Below, piece after piece: positions 25,329-34,397 of a stretch of 64,000 bases of DNA. Numbering within the stretch: position 1 is the stretch's first letter; each line of letters begins with the position of its first letter. Position numbers and translations under genes: made by a program. The stretch comes from Lachnospiraceae bacterium (lineage in GTDB: Bacteria; Bacillota; Clostridia; Lachnospirales; Lachnospiraceae): NCBI GenBank assembly GCA_900199595.1, contig FZRB01000017.1, positions 1 through 64,000 of the forward strand, given 5' to 3'. The notes beneath the pieces were generated by a model. It was given only the letters and a program-made list of their open reading frames with translations. It did no database searches and was not told the DNA's origin.

Positions 25329-28300
25329 ATGACATTTGGTACTCTGATTCCTCTCATTTTTCTGATAGGAATCCCGATTATCATAATCATATATCTGATG
25401 AAGCCCAAGGGTACACCCATGGTGATACCCTCTCTTTTGCTGTGGAAAAACGCCGAGAGAAATGAAAAGAGCATGACCTTCTCAAGGAAGCTGATCAGGA
25501 ATATCCTGATGTTCATTGAGATTGCGGCTCTTCTTTTTCTGATGCTTGCGGCTATGTCGCCGGCAATTAAAAGAGGTGGCGCTCCCAAGGAGAAAGCCTC
25601 TCTCATAATCATCGATACCTCCGGAAGTATGCAGTTTAAGACCGGTGAGAATGAAACCAGATTTGATCAGGCCATAAAGGATGCAAAGGATCTGGTGGAA
25701 ATGTCTTCAGGCTATATGTCTGTGATCACTTCTGCTTCTGAAAATAAACTGATCATAAATTCCAGCAAAGATAAGTCCAGACTCAAAAAACTGCTTACAT
25801 CTGTTAAGTGCACAGATACCATTTGCAGCCTGACTGAAACTGAAGGTCTGATACAGTCAATCAGTGTCGATAAGGTATATGTTTTTACTGATGGAGAAGG
25901 TGCATCAAAGCTGGAAGAAATGAGTCAGAGATATCCCATGGATATTTATGTATATGGAACAGAGACTGACAATGTTTCTATAAGCCAGATGTCCATGAAG
26001 CAGACTGATGACGGACTGTATGATATATCAGTTACTTATGCTTATTACGGAAAGCATAAGACTGCATTTGACATATCAGTCTATGATGAGAAAAACAATC
26101 TTCTTGATGTCCGTACTATAGAGCTTGAGGAATCGGGGAGCGGATCAATACTGCTTACTGATAAGAAAGTAAGTGGAAGCTACGTCAGAGGTGAGGTATC
26201 CCAGGTAAGCTTTAACGTAGATGGAGAAACCTCATATATAGATGGTCTGGATGCAGATAATACTGCCTATGCAGTGATTTCGCAGAAAGCTGAGTATGAT
26301 GCATATCTTGTTGGTGTGGGAAATGTATTTGTTGAGAAGGCATACCAGGCTGCCACGGGAGATAATCTGATCAAGGTTACCTCAGAGGCAGATATTGAAG
26401 ATAATAAGAAACTGGTGGCTGTCTATGATGATTCCAGACTTGCTCTTGGCAGCTATTCAAGAATACTTCTGAACTATACCGGTGACAGTGATAAGGAGCT
26501 GGAGGGTGGAGTTGTATATGTCAGCTCCCAGGGACTGCTTGGAAGCATATCCGACTTCAGCTTCGGAGCATCAAATCTGAAAAAACTCAATACTCCTGAG
26601 TGGGCAGTTCCTTTTATGACAGTGAATGAAGGGACCGAAGAAGAGGCAACTGTTGGTTATTTTGGAGAACATGATGGAATAAGGGAAATCGTTCTCGGCT
26701 TTGACGTAAGAGACAGTGAATTTCCTCTTATGGCTGAATTTCCTATATTTATTGCTGATGCAATGAATTATCTTGCTGATGAAAGTGTTCTTGCAGATAC
26801 CTATATTTATGCCGGAAATGTACCGAAGACGAGACCTGCTGAGGACATAGATAAGTCCTTCTACGAGAGTTTTGACTACGCAGGAATATATAGCTTAGCT
26901 GATGAGCATCTGGTGGTAAGATATCCGTCCGTCGAATCAGACGGAACAATTCTTGAAGAGTCCTTTGCATCAGCAGCAGATGGGGACTTTGGTATAAGCT
27001 ATAGCTCCCTTAGACGTTTCTGTCTTATAATAGCACTCCTTTTGATCATATTAGATCTTATTATTTATGCGCTCAGAAACCGCTTCTATGAGAAGCTTCC
27101 GCTTATAGTAAGGATATGCCTTATATTGTTTGTTATTCTTGCCATAGCCGGCATAAGTCTTCCGGGAAAGAAGAGAGGGTGTGCTACTATTTTTCTTGTG
27201 GATATGTCTGACAGCAGTCGTCAGAGTCTTCCCGAGATGGAAAAATATCTGAAGGAAACCATAGCAGGGATGCCGGATGGAGACTCCTTTGGAATCGTTA
27301 CATTTGGCCGTGATGCCATAACGGATCAGTTTGTAGTTTCAGATGCACAGTATCTGGGTATTGCTTCAGAACCAAACAAGGACGCTACAGATATAGAGGG
27401 TGCTGTAAGATATGCTTCGGCACTTGTTCCGGATGATAAGTATGCACGTATAGTGATCCTGTCTGACGGTAAGGAAACAGTTGGTGATGTAGCTGAAACT
27501 CTGAGCCTTCTTGAGAAAGATGAGATAGAGTTATGCTTTAAGTCCTTTGAGTCAATAGAAGCTCAGGATGTATATATTCAGGCAGCAGACATGCCTCGTA
27601 TACTTTCCACAGGAGATGAATATAAGCTGAAGGTTACGGTTTTCAGTACCTTTGAAACAGATGCAGTACTAAAGGTTATTGAAGAAAGTGAGCTCAGGTC
27701 AGAGACACAGGTTCATCTCACTCCCGGAGAGAATACATTTGTGATCAATGATACAGCAGGGGATCAGTCCATAGAGAAGAGACTGGTGACCATTGAGGCA
27801 GCCGGTGATGAGGTTACGGAAAACAATTCTGTTGTTGCAGCAGCTACTGTTGATGCGCCGAAGAGGATACTTCTTATATCCGGACTTCGTGAGGACAGCG
27901 CCGGCTTTGAAAATCTTCTTAATTCCCTCAATGTAGATCTAAAAACAGTTTCTGCAGTAAATACGCCTGACAGCCTGGCAGAAATGCTGGAGTATAAAGT
28001 GATCATACTTGATAACTGTCATATAGATGATCTTCCAAAGGGCTTCGATGAAAATCTTCAGAGCTATGTCAAGGATTACGGTGGGGGGCTTATTACCACC
28101 GGTGGTAAGGAGAGCTATGCTCCGGGAGGTTATAAGGATACCGCACTTGAGAAGATACTTCCGGTAGACTGCCTTCCTAAGGGATATAATGAGGCTCCTG
28201 CCCTTGCCATGGTTATGATAATTGACTGTTCGGGTTCCATGTCTTCTTCTGATAGTTCAGGTCGTTCTAAAATAGATGTTGCTGTTGATGCTGCTAAGGA

Positions 28301-29849
28301 AGCAGTTGATGCCATGAACAGAGATGATCAGGTAGGAGTCCTTACCTTCAGTGATAATTACAACTGGAGACAGCCTATAGTTCATCTAAGTGATAAAGAT
28401 GCGGTTAAAAAGGCTATAGAAGGAATAGGTATCCAGGGCGGAACAGTGATCAAGCCGGCAGTGATAGAAGCTGCAAACAGCCTTAAAGGCGTGGATTCCG
28501 GAGTAAAGCATATCCTGCTTCTTACCGATGGAGAAGGTGAAACAACTAACTTCGAGGATGCCATCGAGCTGATAAACGATAATAATATTACGCTTTCCAC
28601 CATCGCAGTAGGAAGTGATTCTGATACCAGACTTCTTGAGAATCTGGCAGATGAATGCGGTGGAAGGTATTACTACAGCGATGAATCAACAGATATTCCG
28701 AAGATATTTACTGAGGAGGTTTATCTGTCAGGGGATACATATTTTAAAAGTGGTGATTTTACGCTTAGTCAGAATGGAAGCAGTAAGCTGATAGAAGGTT
28801 TGTATCAGGATGGGCTTCCGCATATAAACGGATATATCGCTGCTTCGACAAAGACAGGTGCCAGAGAGGTTATATCTACGGATGAGGATGATCCGCTGCT
28901 TTCTTCATGGCAGTACGGACTGGGGACAGCCATAAGCTGGATGAGTAATGCCTCAGGAAGCTGGGATGAATCTCTTATCAGAATGGACGACTACGCCGCC
29001 ATGTGGCGCAGAATGATCGATATGGCCAGCATGGAAGGTGATGCCGGAAATGATACCCTCACATTTAATAAAAGAAGAGGCGTGCTTCAGATAGATTATC
29101 AGGCGGCCGAATATTCAGAAAACTCCAAAGTAACAGGTGTATATACAACTCCTTCGGGGGAAACTAAGGAAATAAGTCTTATTTCCGATAATCCGGGAGA
29201 ATACTCCGCCTCTGTTCCTGCTGATGAAATGGGTGTTTACAGTATAAATATACACAGAACCGAGGGTGATGAGATGAAGGCCTCCAGTACAGCTGTGATG
29301 GCAGTTCAATTCTCGGATGAATACAGACGTGATATATCAAATGAGAATCTTGTGAATTTCATAAAGCAGAGTGGGCGTATCCTGGAGAAGGATGATTATG
29401 TATTTACCAGGCTTAAGGGTAAACAGAGCAATAGGAAGAATATCACATTTCTCCTTATAGTATGTTCAATAATCCTGCTCATTATAGATATTGTTTTCAG
29501 AAGATTTGCGGTAGCTGCCAAGGTAAGATCTCTTGTAGAGAAGCTGGGAATAAAAAGAACGGCAGACACAAAGAAATCAGGAACGAAAACAGCAGGAACG
29601 AAAACAGCTGTTAGTAAGAAGGAAAAAATGAAAACTGATTTAAATAATCAGATAATCGATGACGTGATTGATGATTCGGACAAAGATATTATCGGAAACA
29701 TATCTGATACAGCTGATTCAGAGAATAAGACAGGCAGAACAATTAATAAGAAGCAAAAGAAAAAGAATAAGAAAAATGAAGAAGAAACGGTACCGGATAC
29801 TCTGGATACCGCTGCTCTTCTTAAGAAGAAAAAGGACAGAAATCTGTAA
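25329..29849 (+). CDS. Giant triple-vWA membrane protein (BatA-like fused to vWA/GATase-like protein)
   Basis: This 1,506-residue protein appears to be a fusion. The N-terminal half resembles BatA: membrane segments at about 3-22 and 58-78, then a vWA domain with IIIDTSGSM (about 92-100). Membrane segments at about 560-580 and 590-611 precede a second vWA domain (LVDMSDSSRQ, about 622) that keeps D-x-S-x-S, a GATase-like segment (LREDSAGFENLL... GGGLITTGGKESYAPGGY, about 855-940) and a third vWA domain (MIIDCSGSMSSS, about 964) with an intact metal site. A final membrane span (about 1371-1393) is followed by a Lys/Asp/Thr-rich cytoplasmic tail. In related bacteria the halves are usually separate genes. 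It should work with MoxR and DUF58 at the membrane. GAGG lies seven bases before the ATG. Confidence 0.88.
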   Translation: MTFGTLIPLIFLIGIPIIIIIYLMKPKGTPMVIPSLLLWKNAERNEKSMTFSRKLIRNILMFIEIAALLFLMLAAMSPAIKRGGAPKEKASLIIIDTSGSMQFKTGENETRFDQAIKDAKDLVEMSSGYMSVITSASENKLIINSSKDKSRLKKLLTSVKCTDTICSLTETEGLIQSISVDKVYVFTDGEGASKLEEMSQRYPMDIYVYGTETDNVSISQMSMKQTDDGLYDISVTYAYYGKHKTAFDISVYDEKNNLLDVRTIELEESGSGSILLTDKKVSGSYVRGEVSQVSFNVDGETSYIDGLDADNTAYAVISQKAEYDAYLVGVGNVFVEKAYQAATGDNLIKVTSEADIEDNKKLVAVYDDSRLALGSYSRILLNYTGDSDKELEGGVVYVSSQGLLGSISDFSFGASNLKKLNTPEWAVPFMTVNEGTEEEATVGYFGEHDGIREIVLGFDVRDSEFPLMAEFPIFIADAMNYLADESVLADTYIYAGNVPKTRPAEDIDKSFYESFDYAGIYSLADEHLVVRYPSVESDGTILEESFASAADGDFGISYSSLRRFCLIIALLLIILDLIIYALRNRFYEKLPLIVRICLILFVILAIAGISLPGKKRGCATIFLVDMSDSSRQSLPEMEKYLKETIAGMPDGDSFGIVTFGRDAITDQFVVSDAQYLGIASEPNKDATDIEGAVRYASALVPDDKYARIVILSDGKETVGDVAETLSLLEKDEIELCFKSFESIEAQDVYIQAADMPRILSTGDEYKLKVTVFSTFETDAVLKVIEESELRSETQVHLTPGENTFVINDTAGDQSIEKRLVTIEAAGDEVTENNSVVAAATVDAPKRILLISGLREDSAGFENLLNSLNVDLKTVSAVNTPDSLAEMLEYKVIILDNCHIDDLPKGFDENLQSYVKDYGGGLITTGGKESYAPGGYKDTALEKILPVDCLPKGYNEAPALAMVMIIDCSGSMSSSDSSGRSKIDVAVDAAKEAVDAMNRDDQVGVLTFSDNYNWRQPIVHLSDKDAVKKAIEGIGIQGGTVIKPAVIEAANSLKGVDSGVKHILLLTDGEGETTNFEDAIELINDNNITLSTIAVGSDSDTRLLENLADECGGRYYYSDESTDIPKIFTEEVYLSGDTYFKSGDFTLSQNGSSKLIEGLYQDGLPHINGYIAASTKTGAREVISTDEDDPLLSSWQYGLGTAISWMSNASGSWDESLIRMDDYAAMWRRMIDMASMEGDAGNDTLTFNKRRGVLQIDYQAAEYSENSKVTGVYTTPSGETKEISLISDNPGEYSASVPADEMGVYSINIHRTEGDEMKASSTAVMAVQFSDEYRRDISNENLVNFIKQSGRILEKDDYVFTRLKGKQSNRKNITFLLIVCSIILLIIDIVFRRFAVAAKVRSLVEKLGIKRTADTKKSGTKTAGTKTAVSKKEKMKTDLNNQIIDDVIDDSDKDIIGNISDTADSENKTGRTINKKQKKKNKKNEEETVPDTLDTAALLKKKKDRNL

Positions 29850-29976
29850 CGAATAATTTTTATATTTATGAAAACAAAAATCGGTCAAAACAGAGTAATT
29901 ATATACTTTTATTCTTATCAGTTTTGAAGTAAGTTTTATTACAGAGTTATATGACTATGAAAGGGGATTATGATAT

Positions 29977-31152
29977 ATGGAGAATTTTACATTTTACTCA
30001 CCGACATTTTTTGTTTTTGGTAAGGATACGGAAACTCAGGCCGGAGAATATATAAAGCGTTTTGGTGGAAGCAAGGTGCTTATTCATTACGGCGGCAGCA
30101 GTGCAAAAAAATCAGGCCTCCTGGACAGGGTTGAGGAATCATTAAAAAATGAAGGAATACCTTATGTTATGCTTGGCGGAGTTAAGCCGAATCCAAGAAG
30201 TGGACTTGTTTATGAGGGAATAGAACTTTGTAAAAAAGAAAATGTGGATTTTATTCTTGCAGTTGGTGGAGGAAGTGTTATTGATTCATCCAAGGCTATT
30301 GCTGCCGGAACTATTTATGAAGGTGATTTCTGGGATTTCTACAGTGGAAAGCCGATTGAAAATGCGCTTCCCGTTGGTACGATTCTGACCATAGCTGCAG
30401 CAGGCAGTGAGGGAAGTCCTGATTCAGTTATCACCAAAGAAGAGGGTATGTTTAAAAGAGGGGCCAGCGGAAATGCTATCCGTCCAAAATTCAGTATTCT
30501 GAATCCTGCCCTTACCCAGACACTGCCACCTTATCAGACCGCTGCAGGAATTACAGATATAATGGCACATTTATATGAGAGATATCTTACGAACACAAAA
30601 GAAGTTGAAGTGACCGACAGACTTATAGAAGCACTCCTGCTTACCATGAAACATGAAGGACCAAGAGTGATCGCAGATCCGGATAATTATGAAGCAAGAG
30701 CAAATATTATGTGGGCAGGTATGATGGCTCATAACAATTCCTGTGGAGTCGGACGAAGTCAGGACTGGAACAGTCATAATATAGAGCATGAGCTTTCTGC
30801 ACTTTATGATTGTGCTCATGGAGCAGGACTTGCAGTAACAATGCCGGCAGTATTTAAATATGTCATGAATCATGACATATTGCGCTTTGCAAAGGTAGCT
30901 GTCCGTGTATGGGGCTGCCAGATGGATTTTGATCATCCCGAGGTGACAGCACTTGAGGGAATAGAAGCATTCAGAAGCTTTCTTATAGCTCTTGGTATGC
31001 CTAAGAATTTTGAAGAGCTGGGAGCTAAGGAAGAAGATATTTCAAAGCTTGTTGATGTACTTTGCCGTGGAGACGGACGTCCGGGCACTATATCCGGTTT
31101 CGTAACTTTGAATGAGAATGACTGCACTGAAATATATAAGATGATGGTCTAA
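29977..31152 (+). CDS. Iron-containing alcohol dehydrogenase
   Basis: This 391-residue protein belongs to the group III (iron-activated) dehydrogenases, closest in appearance to butanol dehydrogenase/YqhD. Motifs are FVFGKDTE at the N-terminus, the NAD(P)-binding GGGSVIDSSKAIAAG (about 94-108), TIAAAGSEGSPDSVIT, and metal ligands in GITDIMAHLYER (Asp and His, about 190-200) and NIEHELSALYDCAHGAGLA (two His, about 268-284). It probably reduces aldehydes produced in fermentation. AAGGGGATT lies upstream. It is followed after 14 bases by an SDR gene, suggesting one operon. Confidence 0.9.
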   Translation: MENFTFYSPTFFVFGKDTETQAGEYIKRFGGSKVLIHYGGSSAKKSGLLDRVEESLKNEGIPYVMLGGVKPNPRSGLVYEGIELCKKENVDFILAVGGGSVIDSSKAIAAGTIYEGDFWDFYSGKPIENALPVGTILTIAAAGSEGSPDSVITKEEGMFKRGASGNAIRPKFSILNPALTQTLPPYQTAAGITDIMAHLYERYLTNTKEVEVTDRLIEALLLTMKHEGPRVIADPDNYEARANIMWAGMMAHNNSCGVGRSQDWNSHNIEHELSALYDCAHGAGLAVTMPAVFKYVMNHDILRFAKVAVRVWGCQMDFDHPEVTALEGIEAFRSFLIALGMPKNFEELGAKEEDISKLVDVLCRGDGRPGTISGFVTLNENDCTEIYKMMV

Positions 31153-31166
31153 TAAGGAGTAGCAAA

Positions 31167-32192
31167 ATGAAAAAAGCATTATTCATAGGTGGTACAGGTA
31201 CTATAAGTACAGCAATCGTAAAAAAACTGTCAGAAGACCCGGCGTGGGAGGTCTGGCTGTTGAATCGAGGAAACAGAAAAGAAGCTGTTCCTGAGGGGGT
31301 TCATCAGATCATTTGTGATATATCCGACGAGGCTGCAGCAGAGAAGGCTCTTAATAATATGGAGTTTGATGTGGTAAGTGAATTTATCGGCTTTACAAAG
31401 GATCAGGTTGAACGTGATTACAGGCTTTTCCAAGGAAAAACAAAGCAGTATATATATATAAGCTCTGCATCTGCTTATAATAAGCCGGCTGCAAGTTATG
31501 TCATTACAGAGGGGACAAGTCTTGCAAATCCTCATTGGGAGTATTCACGAAATAAGATAGCCTGTGAGCAGTTTCTTATTGAAAAATATCGTGAGGAAGG
31601 ATTTCCAGTAACCATAGTAAGACCAAGTCATACCTATGATGAGAGAAATGTGCCATTAGGCGTTCATGGAAAGAAGGGCTTCTATCAGGTCATTAAAAGA
31701 ATGATGGAAGGAAAGCCTGTTATTATTCAGGGAGATGGATCATCACTTTGGACTGTTACTTTTAATAAGGATTTTGCAATCGGCTTTACGGGGCTTATGG
31801 GTAACAGACATGCTATAGGTGAAGCTTTTCAGATAACCGGAGATGAAACTCTGACCTGGAATCAGATATATCAGACTATAGCAGATGCTCTGAATGTTGA
31901 ACTGAAGCCTTACTACGTTGCATCTGAATACCTTAGTTCGGTGGGAGATAAGTATGGCTTTGATTTTGAGGGCAGCCTTACCGGAGATAAGTCGGTTTCG
32001 GTTGTTTTTGATAACAGCAAGCTGAAGCGGGCAGTTCCCGATATGAAGACCACAGTAAGATTCGATCAGGGAGTAAGAATAGCTCTCGATTATGTTCTTT
32101 CACATCCTGAGTGTCAGGTGGAAGATCCTGAGTTTGATGAGTGGTGTGACAGGGTAATAAATGCTCTGGAGGAATCAAAGAAAAGTATATAA
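31167..32192 (+). CDS. NAD-dependent epimerase/dehydratase (extended SDR)
   Basis: This 341-residue protein starts with the nucleotide-binding motif LFIGGTGTISTAIVKKL and has an SDR active site: YISSASAYN followed by Y-S-R-N-K (about residues 128-132). The Rossmann motif GGTGTIS replaces the usual GGxGFIG. Later blocks include IVRPSHTYDERN and LTWNQIYQTIADAL, seen in isoflavone-reductase/NAD-epimerase-like proteins. It may act on a nucleotide sugar or another carbonyl compound; the substrate is not predictable. AAGGAG precedes the ATG. A bidirectional terminator follows. Confidence 0.82.
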   Translation: MKKALFIGGTGTISTAIVKKLSEDPAWEVWLLNRGNRKEAVPEGVHQIICDISDEAAAEKALNNMEFDVVSEFIGFTKDQVERDYRLFQGKTKQYIYISSASAYNKPAASYVITEGTSLANPHWEYSRNKIACEQFLIEKYREEGFPVTIVRPSHTYDERNVPLGVHGKKGFYQVIKRMMEGKPVIIQGDGSSLWTVTFNKDFAIGFTGLMGNRHAIGEAFQITGDETLTWNQIYQTIADALNVELKPYYVASEYLSSVGDKYGFDFEGSLTGDKSVSVVFDNSKLKRAVPDMKTTVRFDQGVRIALDYVLSHPECQVEDPEFDEWCDRVINALEESKKSI

Positions 32193-32195
32193 CTC

Positions 32196-32230
32196 AAAAA
32201 AGTGCCTGTAATATAAACAGGCACTTTTTT
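32196..32230. terminator. Bidirectional rho-independent terminator
   Basis: AAAAAAGTGCCTGT (32196-32209) pairs perfectly with ACAGGCACTTTTTT (32217-32230). It lies between the SDR gene and the convergent phosphatase gene and can serve both. Confidence 0.92.
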
Positions 32231-32247
32231 CTATTCAGGATTATTAT

Positions 32248-34152
32248 CTAAGAAGGATTATTAAGATATTCAAAACTCAGCATTGTTATATCATCAAACT
32301 GAGGTTCATCTCCGGCGAATTCATCCACATCATTTTTCATGATACTTATCAGCTCGCCGTTTTCAGTTGCTTTATTATTGTTCAGTACGGTAAGCATTCT
32401 GTCTGTTGTATAACGCGCTCCATCGCTTCGTTTCGCTTCAACTAAACCATCAGTGTAAAGGAATATACGATCACCGGATTTCAACGTGAAATAATATTCA
32501 GGGAATTCCATTCCCGGTAAGAAGCCGATTGGAGAACCATGCTGAAGCTTCTCGATTCTGTAATCATCGCTGCTATGCATGATGGCCGGATAATCGTGAC
32601 CTGCATTACATGCATTTACTTCACCGGTTTCAAGATCCACAATTCCAAGCCAGACCGTTACAAACATTCCCGTAGGATTTTTTTCTGATATAGTTGCGTC
32701 AACATTTGAAAGGATTTCTGATGCACTTCCACCCAGTCTTGCGCGGGATTTGATCAGAGTTTTAGTTATTGCCATAAACAGGGCTGCACCTATTCCTTTA
32801 TCTGATACATCGGCAACAAGTATTGCTATATGATTATCATCAATCATAAAGAAATCATAGAAATCGCCACCGACATTCTTAGCCGGAAACATCTTAGCCT
32901 GCACATCATATCGCCTGTCTTCTTTAATGATTATATCCTTTTCAGGCAGCATTCCCTGCTGTATCTGTGATGCAAGAGAAACCTCATAAAAAACTCTCTC
33001 CTTATCTCTGGTCATGGTTGTGATTTCGTTAATATTATTTATTGTATCTGATTCCATTTTCTCAAGAGCTGATGCCAGTTCTTTTATTTCAGCTATCGGT
33101 CCGACTTTTTTACGAAGATTGAGATCGTCTATTTTGGTTGTTTCACTTGCAAATCTTTTTGCTTCTTTGGAAACAACTTCGATAGGTGTAATAATTCTTC
33201 TCTTTATAAGGTACAGGCATATGAAAGTAATAATTATAAGAAATATAATAGTAACTCCTACTACACCCTGGATAAAGTTTCTTCTGGAAAGTAAGAATTC
33301 ACTCATGCTTCTCTCAGCACATAGAATACATGTAACTTTATCTGTTTTTTTGTAATTTTCGTCTGTTCCGTATATTGGGACCATAGCAGTAACATAGGCG
33401 TCTAAATTGCTGGCATCTCCTTTTGGAAGTATTATTTCCTTTTCTGAGCCTCCTTCAAATATTCTTTTATATGCATTCGCAAAATCATCTGAAGCAGTTT
33501 TACATCTTGTATTTAGTTTTCGTGTTTCCCGGTTTAAGGATGGGTTTGGACAGTCAATAATCAAGGTGTAATTCTTGTAGTCATCATCCGGAATTATCAC
33601 ATAGTAGGCTGAGAGTTTCTGCGTCTTCATAATTTCTCTTAAAGTACTCTTAGTGAAGACGTAATCATAAGAATAAGTATTATAAAGGAAGGAATATAGT
33701 TCTTCGTAGTAATCCTTGTCATTTTTATCAGGAAATACAGTGTTTAACAAATACTGTGCATTTAACAATTTTTCTTTGTCAATCTGATTGATTTCCTCAT
33801 CTGTAACTCCCATTTTATCTATCATATTTTTGTAAAAATCCTCAGATGCAAAGTCCTCGCTCGTAAGCTCAGGCCAAACAGTTTCTTCAAAGTGATATAG
33901 TTTTTCAAGAAGGTCAGCTCCCATGGCATTCCATAAATCTACATTATCAATACCTGTTACATTCTGAGAAGCTACCATAGCTGATTTATATGTGGAATCA
34001 AGATATTCCTGAGAGTAGGAGGTCATAAAACCCCAATATCCAATAAGTCCGACAGTGGCAGCAAGAACTAAAAAAGCGAGAACTAAAAGACTTGCAGTGC
34101 TGACATATATATTTGATCTGATTTTTCTGTTAAGATTTTTAAGAAATTTCAA
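32248..34152 (-). CDS. Membrane sensor PP2C (SpoIIE/RsbU-type) phosphatase
   Basis: This 634-residue protein has a membrane segment (about 19-40), a large extracytoplasmic sensor region (about 45-340), a second membrane segment (about 347-368, VTIIFLIIITFICLYLI), a HAMP-like linker (ITPIEVVSKEAKRFA), and a C-terminal PP2C domain (about 410-634). The phosphatase motifs VGGDFYDFF, LVADVSDKGIGAALFMA, CNAGHDYP, FLYTDGLVEA and FDDITM are intact. Such enzymes dephosphorylate a STAS anti-anti-sigma protein in response to a signal. STAS and RsbW-like genes lie across topB (36.6-37.5 kb). Translation seems to start at TTG (34152), with GGAG seven bases upstream. Confidence 0.92.
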   Translation of the reverse strand: MKFLKNLNRKIRSNIYVSTASLLVLAFLVLAATVGLIGYWGFMTSYSQEYLDSTYKSAMVASQNVTGIDNVDLWNAMGADLLEKLYHFEETVWPELTSEDFASEDFYKNMIDKMGVTDEEINQIDKEKLLNAQYLLNTVFPDKNDKDYYEELYSFLYNTYSYDYVFTKSTLREIMKTQKLSAYYVIIPDDDYKNYTLIIDCPNPSLNRETRKLNTRCKTASDDFANAYKRIFEGGSEKEIILPKGDASNLDAYVTAMVPIYGTDENYKKTDKVTCILCAERSMSEFLLSRRNFIQGVVGVTIIFLIIITFICLYLIKRRIITPIEVVSKEAKRFASETTKIDDLNLRKKVGPIAEIKELASALEKMESDTINNINEITTMTRDKERVFYEVSLASQIQQGMLPEKDIIIKEDRRYDVQAKMFPAKNVGGDFYDFFMIDDNHIAILVADVSDKGIGAALFMAITKTLIKSRARLGGSASEILSNVDATISEKNPTGMFVTVWLGIVDLETGEVNACNAGHDYPAIMHSSDDYRIEKLQHGSPIGFLPGMEFPEYYFTLKSGDRIFLYTDGLVEAKRSDGARYTTDRMLTVLNNNKATENGELISIMKNDVDEFAGDEPQFDDITMLSFEYLNNPS

Positions 34153-34212
34153 TTTTTATCTCCTGGAAAATATTCCTGAAAGCAGGAATGTTTTATATTT
34201 GAACCTTATGAT

Positions 34213-34241
34213 ATTGTACCATTTATACCCCAAAGTTCCAA
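34213..34241 (-). promoter_or_regulatory. Promoter of the PP2C phosphatase gene
   Basis: On the reverse strand TTGGAA (34241-34236), a 17-base spacer and TACAAT (34218-34213) lie about 60 bases upstream of the TTG start. Confidence 0.7.
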
Positions 34242-34326
34242 CTGAAAAATAGTTAAAACTATATGTAAAAGAACTGGATGGCAGATGAGAAAAAGATGAT
34301 ATATAAGAAATATTTTATAAAATACT

Positions 34327-34355
34327 TTGACGGAAGATACAATAACGGATATCAT
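34327..34355 (+). promoter_or_regulatory. Promoter of topB
   Basis: TTGACG (34327-34332), a 17-base spacer and TATCAT (34350-34355), 42 bases before the topB ATG. The 245-base gap between the divergent genes holds this and the opposite promoter and nothing else recognisable. Confidence 0.65.
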
Positions 34356-34397
34356 TATAAATTATCTATAATTCAAAAGAGGGGATAATCTGATTAT

